Below, piece by piece: positions 15,940 through 25,638 of a stretch of DNA of 64,000 nt. The number at the start of each line of letters is the position of its first letter. Position 1 is the first letter of the stretch. The stretch is taken from NCBI RefSeq assembly GCF_017104715.1, contig NZ_JAAGPI010000005.1, forward strand, positions 124,001 through 188,000, in the 5' to 3' direction. Position numbers and translations under genes: made by a program. The notes under the pieces were generated by a model, which was not told where the DNA came from, did not search any database, and was given only the letters and a program-made list of their open reading frames with translations. Source of the DNA: Burkholderia sp. Ac-20365 (lineage in GTDB: Bacteria > Pseudomonadota > Gammaproteobacteria > Burkholderiales > Burkholderiaceae).

Positions 15940-18177
15940 CTACCACTGGTATTTCGCTCCCGCCATCAACAGACGACCTTGTCCCCAGTAGCAGTAGTTC
16001 GCGCCGGTACACGAGGCGAAGTACTTGCGGTCCAGCAGGTTCGACACGTTCAGCCAGGTGGTCCAACCTTGCATGCTCGAGAAGCGTCGACCGAGGTCGT
16101 AGCGCAGCGAGAGATCGACGAGCGTCGCCGACGAGGTCATGAACGTGTTCGCCGTATCGCCATACGAGCCGCCGATATAGCGCACGCCGCCGCCGAACAG
16201 CAGACCCGCGAGCGGACCGGCCGAAACCGTGTAGTCGGCCCACAGCGAAGCCGTGTTACGCGGAATGCCCACCGGCACCTTGTTGAGGCTCGACGAGTTG
16301 CTCTTGGTGTTGAGCAGGTTCGTGTAGGTGTAGCTCGCAATCAGCTGCAGGTTGTTGGTCAGGCTTGCATGGCCCTCCACCTCGAAACCCTGCGAGCGCA
16401 CCTGGCCCGTGAGCACGCTGAAGCCACTGTGCAGCGGATCGGTGGTTGCGACGTTGTTCTCGGTGATATGGAACGCCGACACCGTGATAAAGCTGTTGTA
16501 GCCCTTCGGTTGCAGCTTCACGCCCACTTCATACTGCTCGGACGTCATCGGCGCGAAGGCCTCGCCGCTATACGAAGTGCCGATCTGCGGCTGGAACGAA
16601 CGCGAATAGCTGACGTACGGCGCGATACCGCTGTCGAACTGGTACACGCCGCCCGCGCGCCATGTGAACGCTCGGTTGAACTGCGTGGTGGTCGCACCCG
16701 TCTTGTACGAAGTCTGATCTTCATTGGCCCAGTCCTCGCGCACGCCGAACAGGAACGACCACCTGTCGATGTCGATCTGATCCTGTGCATATACGCCGAG
16801 CTGCTTGATCGAGGTCGCGTTCGACGTCGCGAACATGAAGTTCGGATACGGGATTGTCTGGCCGTAGATCGGGTTGCTTTCGTCGAGCCCCGGCGTCGAA
16901 GTCAGATTGCCGTAGAAGTAATGGTCGAACTGCATGTTCTGATAATCGAGGCCGACCGTGACGTTGTGCTTCACCGGCCCCGTGTTGAACTTCGCGTTCA
17001 CCTGGTTATCCACGGTATGCGAATTCACGCTGCCGAAGTTCAGATACGCGGTACGCGCGAGCGTGTCCGTGCCCGACTTGAAGCCGTCGTTGCCCACGTA
17101 CTGGATCGTCTGCGTGTTGCGCATGAAACGATAGCTCTGCTTGAACGACCACACGTCGTTAAAGCGGTGCTCCAGTTGATAGCCGATCGACTCCTGGGTC
17201 TTGCGGAAGCTGTCCCATGTCGGCTCGCCCGGATATTCGCTGCGGCTCTTCCAGGTATAGGGCACCGAGTTGTAGATGCCCGCTTCCGGGTCCGACTGAT
17301 AGTTCGCGAAGATCGTGAACGTTGTGTCTTTGGTCGGGCGGAACTGGATGGTCGGCGCGATCGAGAAACGCTGCTGGTTTACGTAGTCAGTCTGCGTGCC
17401 GGTGTTGAAACCGTCGGCGGTCAGGCGGTAGAGTACCTTGCCGTCCTTGTCTATCGGGCCACTCATGTCGAAGAAGCCCTGCAGGCGGCCATAGCTGCCC
17501 GTTTGAAAACCGACTTCATGGTACGGCGTATCTGTTGGCATCTTGCTCACCAGATTGACCGTGCCGCCGGGCGAGCCCTGGCCGTATAGCACCGACGCCG
17601 GGCCGTGCAGCAGTTCGATGCGCTCGAACATATACGGATCGAAGCTCGTGACGTTGAAGCCAAAGCCGCCGTTCGGGCCGGGCGTGCGCAGACCGTTCCA
17701 GTACTCGTCGACGAGGAAGCCGCGCGCGTAGAGGTATTCGAGCGAATCGGTATTGGTGCCGCGCTGCTCGGGGTTGATGCCCGAGGTGTAGCGCAGCGCC
17801 TGCGCCACGCTCTGCGCGTTCTGCACGTCCATCTGGTCGCGTGTGACGACCGAGATCGCCTGCGGCACCTTGATGATCGGCGTGTCGGACTTCGTGCCGG
17901 CTTCGCTGCGCTTGGCCACATAGCCAACCACCGGACCCGTGCCCGTTTCCTTGTCGCGCGCGCTCTGGACAACCACAGCCGGCAGTTGCTGGCCCGATTG
18001 TGCGGTTTGCGTCGCCGCGTCCGATGCCGCCACGGGCGCTGCGGCCGTTTGCGCGCTGGCGATCTTCGCGATCGCCAGCGCTACGATCGCGGTGATCGTG
18101 CGCACTTTCAAGCGCGTGGTTCTTCCCATCTGGTTATTCACACTGTCCGATGACTTCCCGCCCCATCCCCGATTCAT
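15940..18177 (-). CDS. TonB-dependent siderophore receptor
   Basis: A 745-aa outer-membrane receptor. After a signal peptide (cleavage near IASAQ) comes a plug domain (about 95-210) with PQAISVVTRDQM and LYGQGSPGGTVNLVSK, and a 22-strand barrel ending in the outer-membrane signature aromatic residue (KYQW). The pattern is of the ferrichrome/pseudobactin/ornibactin receptor group. Start at ATG 18177 with AAGG eight bases upstream; an in-frame TTG at 18195 and ATG at 18129 are alternatives. A Fur-like box and an AraC-type regulator gene lie directly upstream. First gene of the operon. Confidence 0.93.
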   Translation of the reverse strand: MNRGWGGKSSDSVNNQMGRTTRLKVRTITAIVALAIAKIASAQTAAAPVAASDAATQTAQSGQQLPAVVVQSARDKETGTGPVVGYVAKRSEAGTKSDTPIIKVPQAISVVTRDQMDVQNAQSVAQALRYTSGINPEQRGTNTDSLEYLYARGFLVDEYWNGLRTPGPNGGFGFNVTSFDPYMFERIELLHGPASVLYGQGSPGGTVNLVSKMPTDTPYHEVGFQTGSYGRLQGFFDMSGPIDKDGKVLYRLTADGFNTGTQTDYVNQQRFSIAPTIQFRPTKDTTFTIFANYQSDPEAGIYNSVPYTWKSRSEYPGEPTWDSFRKTQESIGYQLEHRFNDVWSFKQSYRFMRNTQTIQYVGNDGFKSGTDTLARTAYLNFGSVNSHTVDNQVNAKFNTGPVKHNVTVGLDYQNMQFDHYFYGNLTSTPGLDESNPIYGQTIPYPNFMFATSNATSIKQLGVYAQDQIDIDRWSFLFGVREDWANEDQTSYKTGATTTQFNRAFTWRAGGVYQFDSGIAPYVSYSRSFQPQIGTSYSGEAFAPMTSEQYEVGVKLQPKGYNSFITVSAFHITENNVATTDPLHSGFSVLTGQVRSQGFEVEGHASLTNNLQLIASYTYTNLLNTKSNSSSLNKVPVGIPRNTASLWADYTVSAGPLAGLLFGGGVRYIGGSYGDTANTFMTSSATLVDLSLRYDLGRRFSSMQGWTTWLNVSNLLDRKYFASCTGANYCYWGQGRLLMAGAKYQW

Positions 18178-18225
18178 CCCGTCTGCCTTATTCAAGATTT
18201 GAGAATCGCCGCATTACTGAATACG

Positions 18226-18244
18226 AATCATTACTATTGTTATT
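18226..18244. promoter_or_regulatory. Fur-box-like site before the receptor gene
   Basis: The 19-mer read on the minus strand, AATAACAATAGTAATGATT, agrees with the classical Fur consensus GATAATGATAATCATTATC at 12 of 19 positions. It sits in the divergent promoter between the receptor and AraC genes, the expected place for iron repression. Confidence 0.5.
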
Positions 18245-18363
18245 CATATAGCGGCATACGGACGATAGAATACGTGTCATGTTTCACCGACGTCCTGTCA
18301 ATTAGCTACGCGAAGCCGTCGAAATTTAGTGGTCTTGCGATATTTCTTCAAAAAACTCACAAA

Positions 18364-19188
18364 ATGACCGAGATCTGGCAACGCTTTACCGGAAGTGAGC
18401 GACGCTATCTCAAGCGCCCTGTCATCGCCAAACGGTACGATTTCGGCGCTGGTGATATTGAAAGCTGGCACTCGCACTCACAGCCGCAGTTCGTCTACAC
18501 GACGCGCGGTGTGCTGCGCGTCATCACGCCGGACGGCGCGTGGACGCTCGGCCCGTATCGTGGCCTGTGGATCGCGCCGCTTGTCGCGCACGAGTTGCAG
18601 GCGGTCAGCCCGGCGGTGATGTACACCGTCTATTTCGAGGGCGATATCGCGCCGCGCGACGAGCCGAACTGCCATGTCCTGATGATTTCGACGCTGCTCA
18701 ACGAACTGGTGGCCGCGCTCGTGCTGGATCAGCAGAACGGGCATCCCGAGCGCCGCTCGAAATTGATCGACCCGCTGCTGCTTCAGGAGATGCGCGAGGC
18801 GCAACTGGCTTCCGAAGGGCTGCTGCCGCTGCCGAAGGATCGCCGGCTCCAACAGATCTGCGGCCAGCTGATGGACGCGCCCGCGGACAACACGCCGCTG
18901 AACGATTGGGGCACTCGCGTGGGCGCGAGCGAAAGCACACTGGAGCGCGCCTTCAAGGAGGAAACCGGCCTCACCTTCGGCCAGTGGCGCCAACGGTTGC
19001 GGCTGGTGGAATCGATCTCGCGCCTCGCCAAAGGCATGCCGGTCTCGACTATCGCCACCGAACTGGGCTATCGCAACTCCAGTGCCTTCATCACGATGTT
19101 CCGACGTGCGATGGGCGAGACGCCGCAGCGTTTCCTGCGCAATCGCGGCGGCGCTCAGGAAGCGGGTGGAGTGCAGCAGGTGCAATGA
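18364..19188 (+). CDS. AraC-family regulator of the siderophore operon
   Basis: A 274-aa regulator with an N-terminal cupin sensing domain (HSHSQPQFVYTTRGVLRV, about residues 36-53) and a C-terminal double helix-turn-helix: ASESTLERAFKEETGLTFGQWRQRLRL then IATELGYRNSSAFITMFRRAMGETP. Divergent from the TonB receptor. In related clusters such regulators activate receptor expression when the siderophore is present; that is inference here. The in-frame extension before the ATG at 18364 would cross the Fur-like box and is rejected. Confidence 0.87.
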   Translation: MTEIWQRFTGSERRYLKRPVIAKRYDFGAGDIESWHSHSQPQFVYTTRGVLRVITPDGAWTLGPYRGLWIAPLVAHELQAVSPAVMYTVYFEGDIAPRDEPNCHVLMISTLLNELVAALVLDQQNGHPERRSKLIDPLLLQEMREAQLASEGLLPLPKDRRLQQICGQLMDAPADNTPLNDWGTRVGASESTLERAFKEETGLTFGQWRQRLRLVESISRLAKGMPVSTIATELGYRNSSAFITMFRRAMGETPQRFLRNRGGAQEAGGVQQVQ

Positions 19189-19302
19189 GTGGTATGCACA
19201 TTGCACGATGGAGTTCGCGGACTTCACCGCGCACTTCTATTGCGGCATTCAACTCGGCGGCATCCATCCAGCAAACCGGTCACGTGACGCACATCGCGAG
19301 CA

Positions 19303-22300
19303 CTACCAGCTGAACCGATAACCCGCCTGCCCGAACACATTGCGCCGATAGTCACCGCTGATGCTGTGCGCGTACGTGACATTGGCATACAGCTCAGAGC
19401 TTTTGCCGAAGCTGCCTGTCACGCCGACGCCCACGTCATACCACGTCCTGCCCAGTTCATTCTGCAGCGTTGCACCGCCGACGCTGGTTTGCCCCGGTGA
19501 GAAGAAGTCATGCAGTACATTGGCCGTCAGGTACGGTGTCAACGTCGAGTTCTTCGCATCATTGCTCAGATTGGCTCTAAACATCCGGAAGCCGAGCCGG
19601 CCGCGTAATGCATTGGTCGTGTTCGAGCCGACTTGCGAAATGCCATCGTCGAAGTGGTTCAGGTGCACGTATTGATAGAGCAGTTGTGCCTGCGGCTCGA
19701 TGGCAACTCCGCCTATGCCAAGCGAAAACGGCTTGCCCACTTCGCCCGAGACACCCGCGCCGAAACCGTTCTGTCTGCCGGTGCCGCCGTACACGTCGCC
19801 GTACTGGTTCTGGTAATGCGTCAACTGGCCGACACCGTCGAAATACGTGCCATCCGGCAGATATTTCGTCCAGTAACCGCCAACCGATTGCGCCTGCGTT
19901 TCGAGCGTGCCGGTCGCGTCGGACAACTGTCCGGTGAGGCCGCGCGCGCTGTCGGCGAACGATGCGGAAGTCGAGCCGAAACTCACTGTCGCGCCCGCGT
20001 GCGTGCTGCCGCCGTTCGAACCTCGCGCGATCGTCCAGTCCTTGCCGAACTGCGCGAAGAAAGTACGCTCGTCAGCCGAGAAGCGGTCGCCAGCGTTGGC
20101 ATCGAGGTTCTGTCCACCGATGCGCCCCCACACGCCGTTCTTGCTGGCGGGCTGGGCGGCCGCTTCGACATTCGCCAGATCACCCACGCGTTCATGCAGG
20201 CGCCCGAGGATCGTAAAACCGTAGTCGGTGACTAGCAGCGGCGTGACTGCGTAGCCCGTCACGGCCGGTCGATAGGCAATCGGCGCAGCGGCAAGAGCGG
20301 AAGCGCTGGACGTAGCGCCGGATGACGAAGTGCCGTTCGTCGCCACCTGTTCGAGTTGCGATCTGAGGTACCAGCCGTTCGCATCCGTCGCGCCGCCCTG
20401 ATACAGCAGGTATTGATACGCGCCGGACTGAACGGGCGCAGCCAGACTGAAGCTGTTTGCGGCCGACGTGCCGTTGACCTGCACGAGCTGAATGCCGTCG
20501 CCAGTGGTAGCCGCGCCCGTACTCACGCGATTGACGCGCAGGGTCGTGCTGCCGCTCGCATTACCGCCGATCACGAGACGGTCGCCCTGCGTGGCAGTGC
20601 CACTCTGGTTGGTTGCCGCGTTCAGCACGACCTGGCCGTTCGTACCGGTGTAGTTACCGGCGACGCTCAACACGTTGCCCACTTGTCCGGAAGCGGCCGC
20701 CAGATTGACGACACCGGCGTTGTTAAGATCGCCGCCGACGCGCAGCGTCCCCGTGCTGCCCGATGCGAACGATGCCAGCGCATTCGCAATCGCGATCGTG
20801 CCGCTGTTGTTCACCGAACCGGACACCGAGCCGTAACCGCCGAGCGAAGCACCGGCTGCAACGGTGGTCAGCCCGGCGCCGATCGTGGCCGTATTGTGTG
20901 CCGCGTCGCCGACCGCCAGCGTGCCGGCATTGATCGAGGTGCCGCCCGTGTACGTGTTAGCCGCATTCAGGATCAGCGTGCCCGCGCCGGATTTGGTCAG
21001 CGCGCCAGCGCCTGAGACCACGCCATTCAGGGTCAGCGTCGTGCCTGCGTCGGTCAGCAGCGTACCGTTCGATGTCGTCGTTACGGTTCGCGCGCTGGTG
21101 ATATCGGCGGTGTTTTCCAGCGTGCCGCCGTTGAACGTGAGCCCGCCCGACGCATCGCCGAGATTCGCGTCGCTCGAAATCTGCAGCACACCATTGGTCA
21201 ACGTCCACGGCGTGACTGCGGCAGTCGTACCGGTCAGCGTCCATGTGCTCGTGCCGGTCTTCGAGAATATGTTGAAGTTCTGGTACTGCGCGGCGCTGCC
21301 AATCGACGAGACGTCGAAGGAAACGTTTGCGCTGCCGCCCAGAACAAGCGTGTTGGTGGACTGCGTCGCGTCGGCAACGACATTGCCCACGATCCTGGAC
21401 CCCGCCTGAAGCTCGAGCAGAAGTCGACCCGACGAGGCGTTCATCCGGATCGCCGTAGTTCCGCCGTCGCCAGCCTGAATAGTGCCGCTGTTGGTCAGAA
21501 TGAGCGGTCCAAGCGAGAGCACCGCCGCAGCGCCATTCCCACCGACCAGCGTGCCCGAGTTGATGATCGTTGCATTCGCGGAGAGTACGGTCTTTCGCAT
21601 CTCGACCGCCGTACCGCCCGACGTCGCGCCGGTCAGATCGGACCCGCCGCGAATCGTGCCATTGTTGATCAACAACCCTCCCGCTGTCGGGGTTCCCAAC
21701 ACTACGCCAAACGCCCCGCCGTTCCCATTCGTATTGCCGCCCGCGATGGTGCCGTTGTTGGTGATCGTGACCAGTCCGCCCGTGATCGACGTGTTCACGC
21801 CGACGCCCGCAGTGCCGCTCACAGGAGCGTCGCCTCCAACAATCGATCCGTTGTTCACGAGCGTGCTCGCGCTCATCGTCACGCCGCCGCCCGCGATTCC
21901 CGAAGGGTTCGTGAATCCCGTAATCGATCCGTTGTTGATGACAGATGTATTGCTGAGCGATAGCAGCGCGTAGGAGATCGCTGCGGTAGTCGACGCGCCC
22001 GCGAAGGTCCCCACAAGTGTTACGGGAGGCGAGGTTGACGAAGCGCCCGTCAACGAAAAGCCAGAGTTGCCCGAGACTGTGAAGCCCTGGGTGTCGATTG
22101 TGAGCGCCTTGGTTGTGGCCGGTAACGCGGACGAAAGCTGAAAACTTTGCGTCAGCGTGATGGTGGAACTTGCGTCCGGCGATGCGTTGGCATTGCTGAT
22201 AGCAGTAGTAAGCTCTGCACTGTTAGCCGCCGTGAAGTCCGCTGCCAGAGCCGTTTGAGCGAATACACCGGCAACAGCCAGCGCAATACCGTGCATAGTG

Positions 22301-22359
22301 AGGGTTTTGCCTCGATGCGTGGCCCCCGAAGATTGCCGACGGTTTAAGCATTTTTTCAT
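19303..22359 (-). CDS. Type V autotransporter (adhesin-like) with PATR repeats
   Basis: A 1018-aa protein. It has an extended signal region (about residues 1-39, ending QTALA), a Gly/Ser/Asn/Thr-rich passenger predicted to form a beta-helix, with many NNGS/NNGTI rungs (residues 135-300), and autotransporter-associated beta-strand repeats such as GAGTLILNAANTYTGGT (about 455-475). The barrel occupies about 745-1018 and ends in AGYRFSW with a terminal aromatic residue. No protease or lipase triad is apparent, so an adhesin or aggregation role is most likely. Monocistronic. A 17-bp perfect palindrome lies 57 bp upstream of the start. Confidence 0.9.
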   Translation of the reverse strand: MKKCLNRRQSSGATHRGKTLTMHGIALAVAGVFAQTALAADFTAANSAELTTAISNANASPDASSTITLTQSFQLSSALPATTKALTIDTQGFTVSGNSGFSLTGASSTSPPVTLVGTFAGASTTAAISYALLSLSNTSVINNGSITGFTNPSGIAGGGVTMSASTLVNNGSIVGGDAPVSGTAGVGVNTSITGGLVTITNNGTIAGGNTNGNGGAFGVVLGTPTAGGLLINNGTIRGGSDLTGATSGGTAVEMRKTVLSANATIINSGTLVGGNGAAAVLSLGPLILTNSGTIQAGDGGTTAIRMNASSGRLLLELQAGSRIVGNVVADATQSTNTLVLGGSANVSFDVSSIGSAAQYQNFNIFSKTGTSTWTLTGTTAAVTPWTLTNGVLQISSDANLGDASGGLTFNGGTLENTADITSARTVTTTSNGTLLTDAGTTLTLNGVVSGAGALTKSGAGTLILNAANTYTGGTSINAGTLAVGDAAHNTATIGAGLTTVAAGASLGGYGSVSGSVNNSGTIAIANALASFASGSTGTLRVGGDLNNAGVVNLAAASGQVGNVLSVAGNYTGTNGQVVLNAATNQSGTATQGDRLVIGGNASGSTTLRVNRVSTGAATTGDGIQLVQVNGTSAANSFSLAAPVQSGAYQYLLYQGGATDANGWYLRSQLEQVATNGTSSSGATSSASALAAAPIAYRPAVTGYAVTPLLVTDYGFTILGRLHERVGDLANVEAAAQPASKNGVWGRIGGQNLDANAGDRFSADERTFFAQFGKDWTIARGSNGGSTHAGATVSFGSTSASFADSARGLTGQLSDATGTLETQAQSVGGYWTKYLPDGTYFDGVGQLTHYQNQYGDVYGGTGRQNGFGAGVSGEVGKPFSLGIGGVAIEPQAQLLYQYVHLNHFDDGISQVGSNTTNALRGRLGFRMFRANLSNDAKNSTLTPYLTANVLHDFFSPGQTSVGGATLQNELGRTWYDVGVGVTGSFGKSSELYANVTYAHSISGDYRRNVFGQAGYRFSW

Positions 22360-22383
22360 TATGGTTCTCTGACGTGTCTGATT

Positions 22384-22400
22384 CGGCGCAATACGCGCCG
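22384..22400. promoter_or_regulatory. Leader hairpin upstream of the autotransporter
   Basis: CGGCGC / GCGCCG with a five-base loop, 25 bp before the ATG on the minus strand. It could be in the 5' untranslated region or part of the promoter. Confidence 0.35.
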
Positions 22401-22415
22401 TGATTAACTACGCAA

Positions 22416-22432
22416 AATTGTTTAAAACAATT
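22416..22432. promoter_or_regulatory. 17-bp perfect palindrome upstream of the autotransporter
   Basis: AATTGTTT-A-AAACAATT. Perfect dyad 57 bp upstream of the autotransporter start codon; a likely operator for an unidentified repressor or activator. Confidence 0.5.
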
Positions 22433-22867
22433 ACGGGCGTGGAAGATATCAGAACATCAGGTAATTTTTTGCGCGGCGGGACAACGTGCGGCGGTGGCGC
22501 AACAGTGCGTTATAAACGGTGGTTTTGTCGGAATATGCAGGCATGTGCCCGCCGCTCAAGCCCGTCAGATAAAGGCTTTGCGAGAAATGCCAGATTCGCC
22601 GGGCGCGATGCGAAGGCGACAACCGGCGTGCGGGACGGGCGCGGGATTTCCGGATCAGTGAATGCGCACCGGTAATGGACGGTAAGCTTTTAGCGTTTTT
22701 TAGAATTATCTATCTGCGCTTTAAAAGCAGTTAACCGGAAATGCATACGCACCATGCTGTTTGAATATTAATTTTCATGTGCGTATGGCGATAGATCTTT
22801 AAAACTGTCAGATCGAATTTCGCGTGCGAACAGTAGACAAATATCAAATCTTATGTGCAGACAAAAT

Positions 22868-22907
22868 GAATGGCCTCGTCGTTGAGCACGCTTCGCCAAG
22901 GCCATTC
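22868..22907 (-). terminator. Possible terminator of the porin transcript
   Basis: Nine-bp stem GAATGGCCT / AGGCCATTC with a 22-base loop, 115 bp downstream of the porin stop; on the minus strand it is followed by ATTTTGT. The loop is long, so it could also be the end of a small 3' RNA. Confidence 0.4.
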
Positions 22908-23022
22908 CACCCTCAAAGCCCCGGTTATCGCGGCTAGCTGGACGCTTAAACGCTTTCATTTCCGTTAGCATTACGAACAATAAAAAGCGCTTGTTCGCAA
23001 TGCTATTGACGCTCATCCGCTG

Positions 23023-24201
23023 TTAGAACTTTTCCCGGATACCGACACGCACGAACGCCTGCCGGTCACTGCTCGACGCGCTTTGCGTGTTGATTGCGGC
23101 GACAGCCGATTTCCCCGTCGAGTCGGTTCCCGATGCCTTCTGATAAATGCCAACAACGTACACGTCCGTACGCTTCGACAGAAAATAATCGACGCCCAGT
23201 GCGCCCTGCAGGTACTTCGCGCCCGGATTGGTCGCGCCGCCCGCTTCGCTGACGTCGCCGCCCTTCGTATAGTTGAACGCCGCGCCCGCCAGCAATGCCG
23301 GCGTCAACTGATACTTGAAGTTGATTTCCACGTCGTTGAAGGTGGCGGTACCCGTATAGCCCTTCGAGTTCAGTGAAGCCACCGCACCCAGATTCATGAA
23401 CTTGACGTTCGAGTAGGTTGCCCCAAACGTCGCGGCACCCAGCGTGTACGCGCCGCCCGCAGCGATCACCTGATACGTGTTGGCCGAAACGAAGCCGCTA
23501 TACACCGGCGTGGTGACCGTCGACGCGGTTGTCGACGAGGTGTTGTTGCCGAACATGCTGCCGCTATTCGCGCCCGGCGTGCGTGCGTTCAGGTAGCCCA
23601 CGGCGAGCGTCAATGGACCGTTCGCGTAACTCGCACCCAGCGACCAGATCTGGTTCGCCGTCACGTCGCCCGCCACGCCGCCAAGACTATACGTGCCGCC
23701 AAAAGTCAGCCCCGCGTAGTTCGCGCTCGCGTATTTGATGGTGTTATTGGTGCGATACGAGTTGTTCAGGTTGTCGAGATCGCCCGGATGCGCGCCCATG
23801 CTGCTCGCCCATTGATCGCCCGTCGCCAGAATGCCGACGTAGTCCACCACCGAATCGTATTGACGTCCCAGCGTGACAGTGCCAAATCCGTTCGACAGGC
23901 CGACATACGCCTGGCGGCCGAACATCAAACCGCCCTGCCCCAGCTTTCCTGTGCTCACGTCGAAGCCGTTTTCGAGCACGAAGATCGCCTTCGTGCCGCC
24001 GCCCAGGTCTTCCGCGCCACGCAGACCCCAACGGCTCGCCTGCAGTCCACCGCTCGTCAGGCTGTAGAGCCGATGGCCGCCGGCGTTGGAGTTGTAGTTC
24101 AGCCCTTCATCAAGCACACCGTACAACGTCACGCTGCTCTGCGCGTGAGCGACGCCGGCGAACACACCCAGGACAGCGAGTGCCAGAAACGACTTTCTCA
24201 T
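23023..24201 (-). CDS. Trimeric general porin (Burkholderia OpcP/Gram-negative porin family)
   Basis: A 392-aa outer-membrane porin: signal peptide ending AHAQ, then SSVTLYGVLDEGLNY at the mature N-terminus, SRWGLRGAEDLGGG, and a C-terminal RVGIREKF with the terminal Phe required for barrel insertion. Start at 24201 with GGAG upstream; the 13-residue extension has no support. It lies 84 bp downstream of the MHS transporter gene on the same strand, and is probably cotranscribed to admit the same substrate. Confidence 0.92.
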   Translation of the reverse strand: MRKSFLALAVLGVFAGVAHAQSSVTLYGVLDEGLNYNSNAGGHRLYSLTSGGLQASRWGLRGAEDLGGGTKAIFVLENGFDVSTGKLGQGGLMFGRQAYVGLSNGFGTVTLGRQYDSVVDYVGILATGDQWASSMGAHPGDLDNLNNSYRTNNTIKYASANYAGLTFGGTYSLGGVAGDVTANQIWSLGASYANGPLTLAVGYLNARTPGANSGSMFGNNTSSTTASTVTTPVYSGFVSANTYQVIAAGGAYTLGAATFGATYSNVKFMNLGAVASLNSKGYTGTATFNDVEINFKYQLTPALLAGAAFNYTKGGDVSEAGGATNPGAKYLQGALGVDYFLSKRTDVYVVGIYQKASGTDSTGKSAVAAINTQSASSSDRQAFVRVGIREKF

Positions 24202-24285
24202 CGAATGATCTCCAGACGGATGGTTTTTTATTAAGGACAAACATGGGCCGCATCGGCGGCCTTTCCAACAACATCGCGCGCTGGA

Positions 24286-25602
24286 TCAGGTAGCCAGCCC
24301 GACAGAACGTGCACGCATTTTCGAGGGCAACAGAAGCACGCCGGCGATTCCGATCAGCACGCTTGCTTCGACGTAATAGATCGGCGCGAGATTGCTGCCC
24401 GTCGCCTGCACCAGCCAGATATTCACGAACGGCGCGAGTCCGCCGAAGATCAGCACCGCAACGTTGTAGGTGACGGCCGCGCCCGTCGAACGGACGCTCA
24501 CGGGGAATATCTCCGTCAACGTGACGGGCGTGACACCCCAGAAGAAGCTCATCAACAGCGATACACCCAATTGCGCTTCCACCAGAGAGCGGAACGACGG
24601 CGCACTCACCAGCTGGCTGAAGAGAGGAAATGCGGCGATGCCATAAGCGGCCATCGACAGAAGGAGTACTGATTTTCGACCATAACGATCTGACAGCAGT
24701 CCGGCGATCGGGCAAAAAATCATGATGACGGCCGTGCTCAGACACGTACTGAGATTGACATCGGCAGCAGATAAACCCAGTTGCTTCTTAGCGAAGATCG
24801 GCAGAAAGAAGACGAAAACATAAGCCGACACGGTGCCCGCCACCGCCACACCGATGCTTGCCAGACCTTCTTTCGGGTAGTCGCGCAGCAGCGTCTTCAG
24901 CGGTGTCTTCTCGGCGCGTTGCTCGCCGCGTTCAACCTGATTCGTATAAGCGAGAAATTCCGGCGATTCATCGACCCGCGAGCGGATCAGCCAGCCGACC
25001 GGGCCGATCAGAATGCCCACGAGGAACGGCAAGCGCCATCCCCAGGCTTCGAGATCGTGCGCGGACAGGTTGACCGTCAGCAGCCAGGCAACCATCGCGC
25101 CGACTGCAAACGCAAGCGCCTGCGAACACATCTGGAAGCTGCCGTAGAAACCGCGCCGGTTGGCGGGCGCAAATTCCATCAGCATCGTCGTGGCGCCGCT
25201 GAATTCGCCTCCCGCCGAGAAGCCCTGGATCAGACGGGCGAGCACCATCAGGATGGGCGCGGCAACGCCGATGGCCGCATGGGTCGGCAATACGCCGATC
25301 ATGCCGGTGCCGATGGCCATCAACGCAATCGTTACCGACAGCGCTTTCTTGCGGCCAACGCGGTCGCCATACAGTCCCAGCAACACGCCGCCGATGGGTC
25401 TTACCGCGAAGCTCACGCCGAATGTCGCGAGCGTCAGCAGCAACGATGCGAACTCGCTGTCAGCCGGAAAATACAGCCTCGCGATAGTCACGGCAAAGAG
25501 GCCGTAGATCGCAAAGTCAAACCACTCGAACGCATTGCCCAACACTGAGGCAATCACTACTTTTCGTACCATCGCCGGTGAAGGCGTCGATTTCAAGTGC
25601 AT
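24286..25602 (-). CDS. MFS transporter, metabolite:H+ symporter (MHS) family
   Basis: A 438-aa transporter with 12 predicted membrane segments. It begins MHLKSTPSPAMVRKVV and shows NAFEWFDFAIYG, the MHS signature, then GDRVGRKKAL between helices 2 and 3 and RLIQGFSAGGEF. Relatives import carboxylates, shikimate, proline/betaine and similar acids. ATG 25602 is preferred because AGGAG is eight bases upstream; ATG 25608 would be only two bases away. Between the M20 hydrolase and porin genes in one apparent operon, so it probably imports the hydrolase substrate. Confidence 0.88.
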   Translation of the reverse strand: MHLKSTPSPAMVRKVVIASVLGNAFEWFDFAIYGLFAVTIARLYFPADSEFASLLLTLATFGVSFAVRPIGGVLLGLYGDRVGRKKALSVTIALMAIGTGMIGVLPTHAAIGVAAPILMVLARLIQGFSAGGEFSGATTMLMEFAPANRRGFYGSFQMCSQALAFAVGAMVAWLLTVNLSAHDLEAWGWRLPFLVGILIGPVGWLIRSRVDESPEFLAYTNQVERGEQRAEKTPLKTLLRDYPKEGLASIGVAVAGTVSAYVFVFFLPIFAKKQLGLSAADVNLSTCLSTAVIMIFCPIAGLLSDRYGRKSVLLLSMAAYGIAAFPLFSQLVSAPSFRSLVEAQLGVSLLMSFFWGVTPVTLTEIFPVSVRSTGAAVTYNVAVLIFGGLAPFVNIWLVQATGSNLAPIYYVEASVLIGIAGVLLLPSKMRARSVGLAT

Positions 25603-25638
25603 GTCCATTGCTCCTGTGCGGATGAGTGGATCGAGGAA

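Larger units (their letters stand above)
22360..23022. other. AT-richer intergenic region between porin and autotransporter genes
   Basis: 663 bp without a convincing gene; short open frames at 22400-22675 and 22768-23016 have no Shine-Dalgarno support or recognisable protein pattern. It contains a leader hairpin and a 17-bp palindrome near the autotransporter start, and a hairpin downstream of the porin gene (each listed). The composition is visibly more AT-rich than flanking genes around 22680-22860. Confidence 0.5.

Noticed and set aside
15403..17589. A 728-codon plus-strand frame
   Set aside because: Antisense to the binding-protein and TonB receptor genes; its composition is a codon-shadow pattern with no domain.
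22400..22675. A 91-codon plus-strand ORF in the porin/autotransporter gap
   Set aside because: It runs through the palindrome, has no ribosome binding site, and its sequence is Arg/Gly-rich without pattern.
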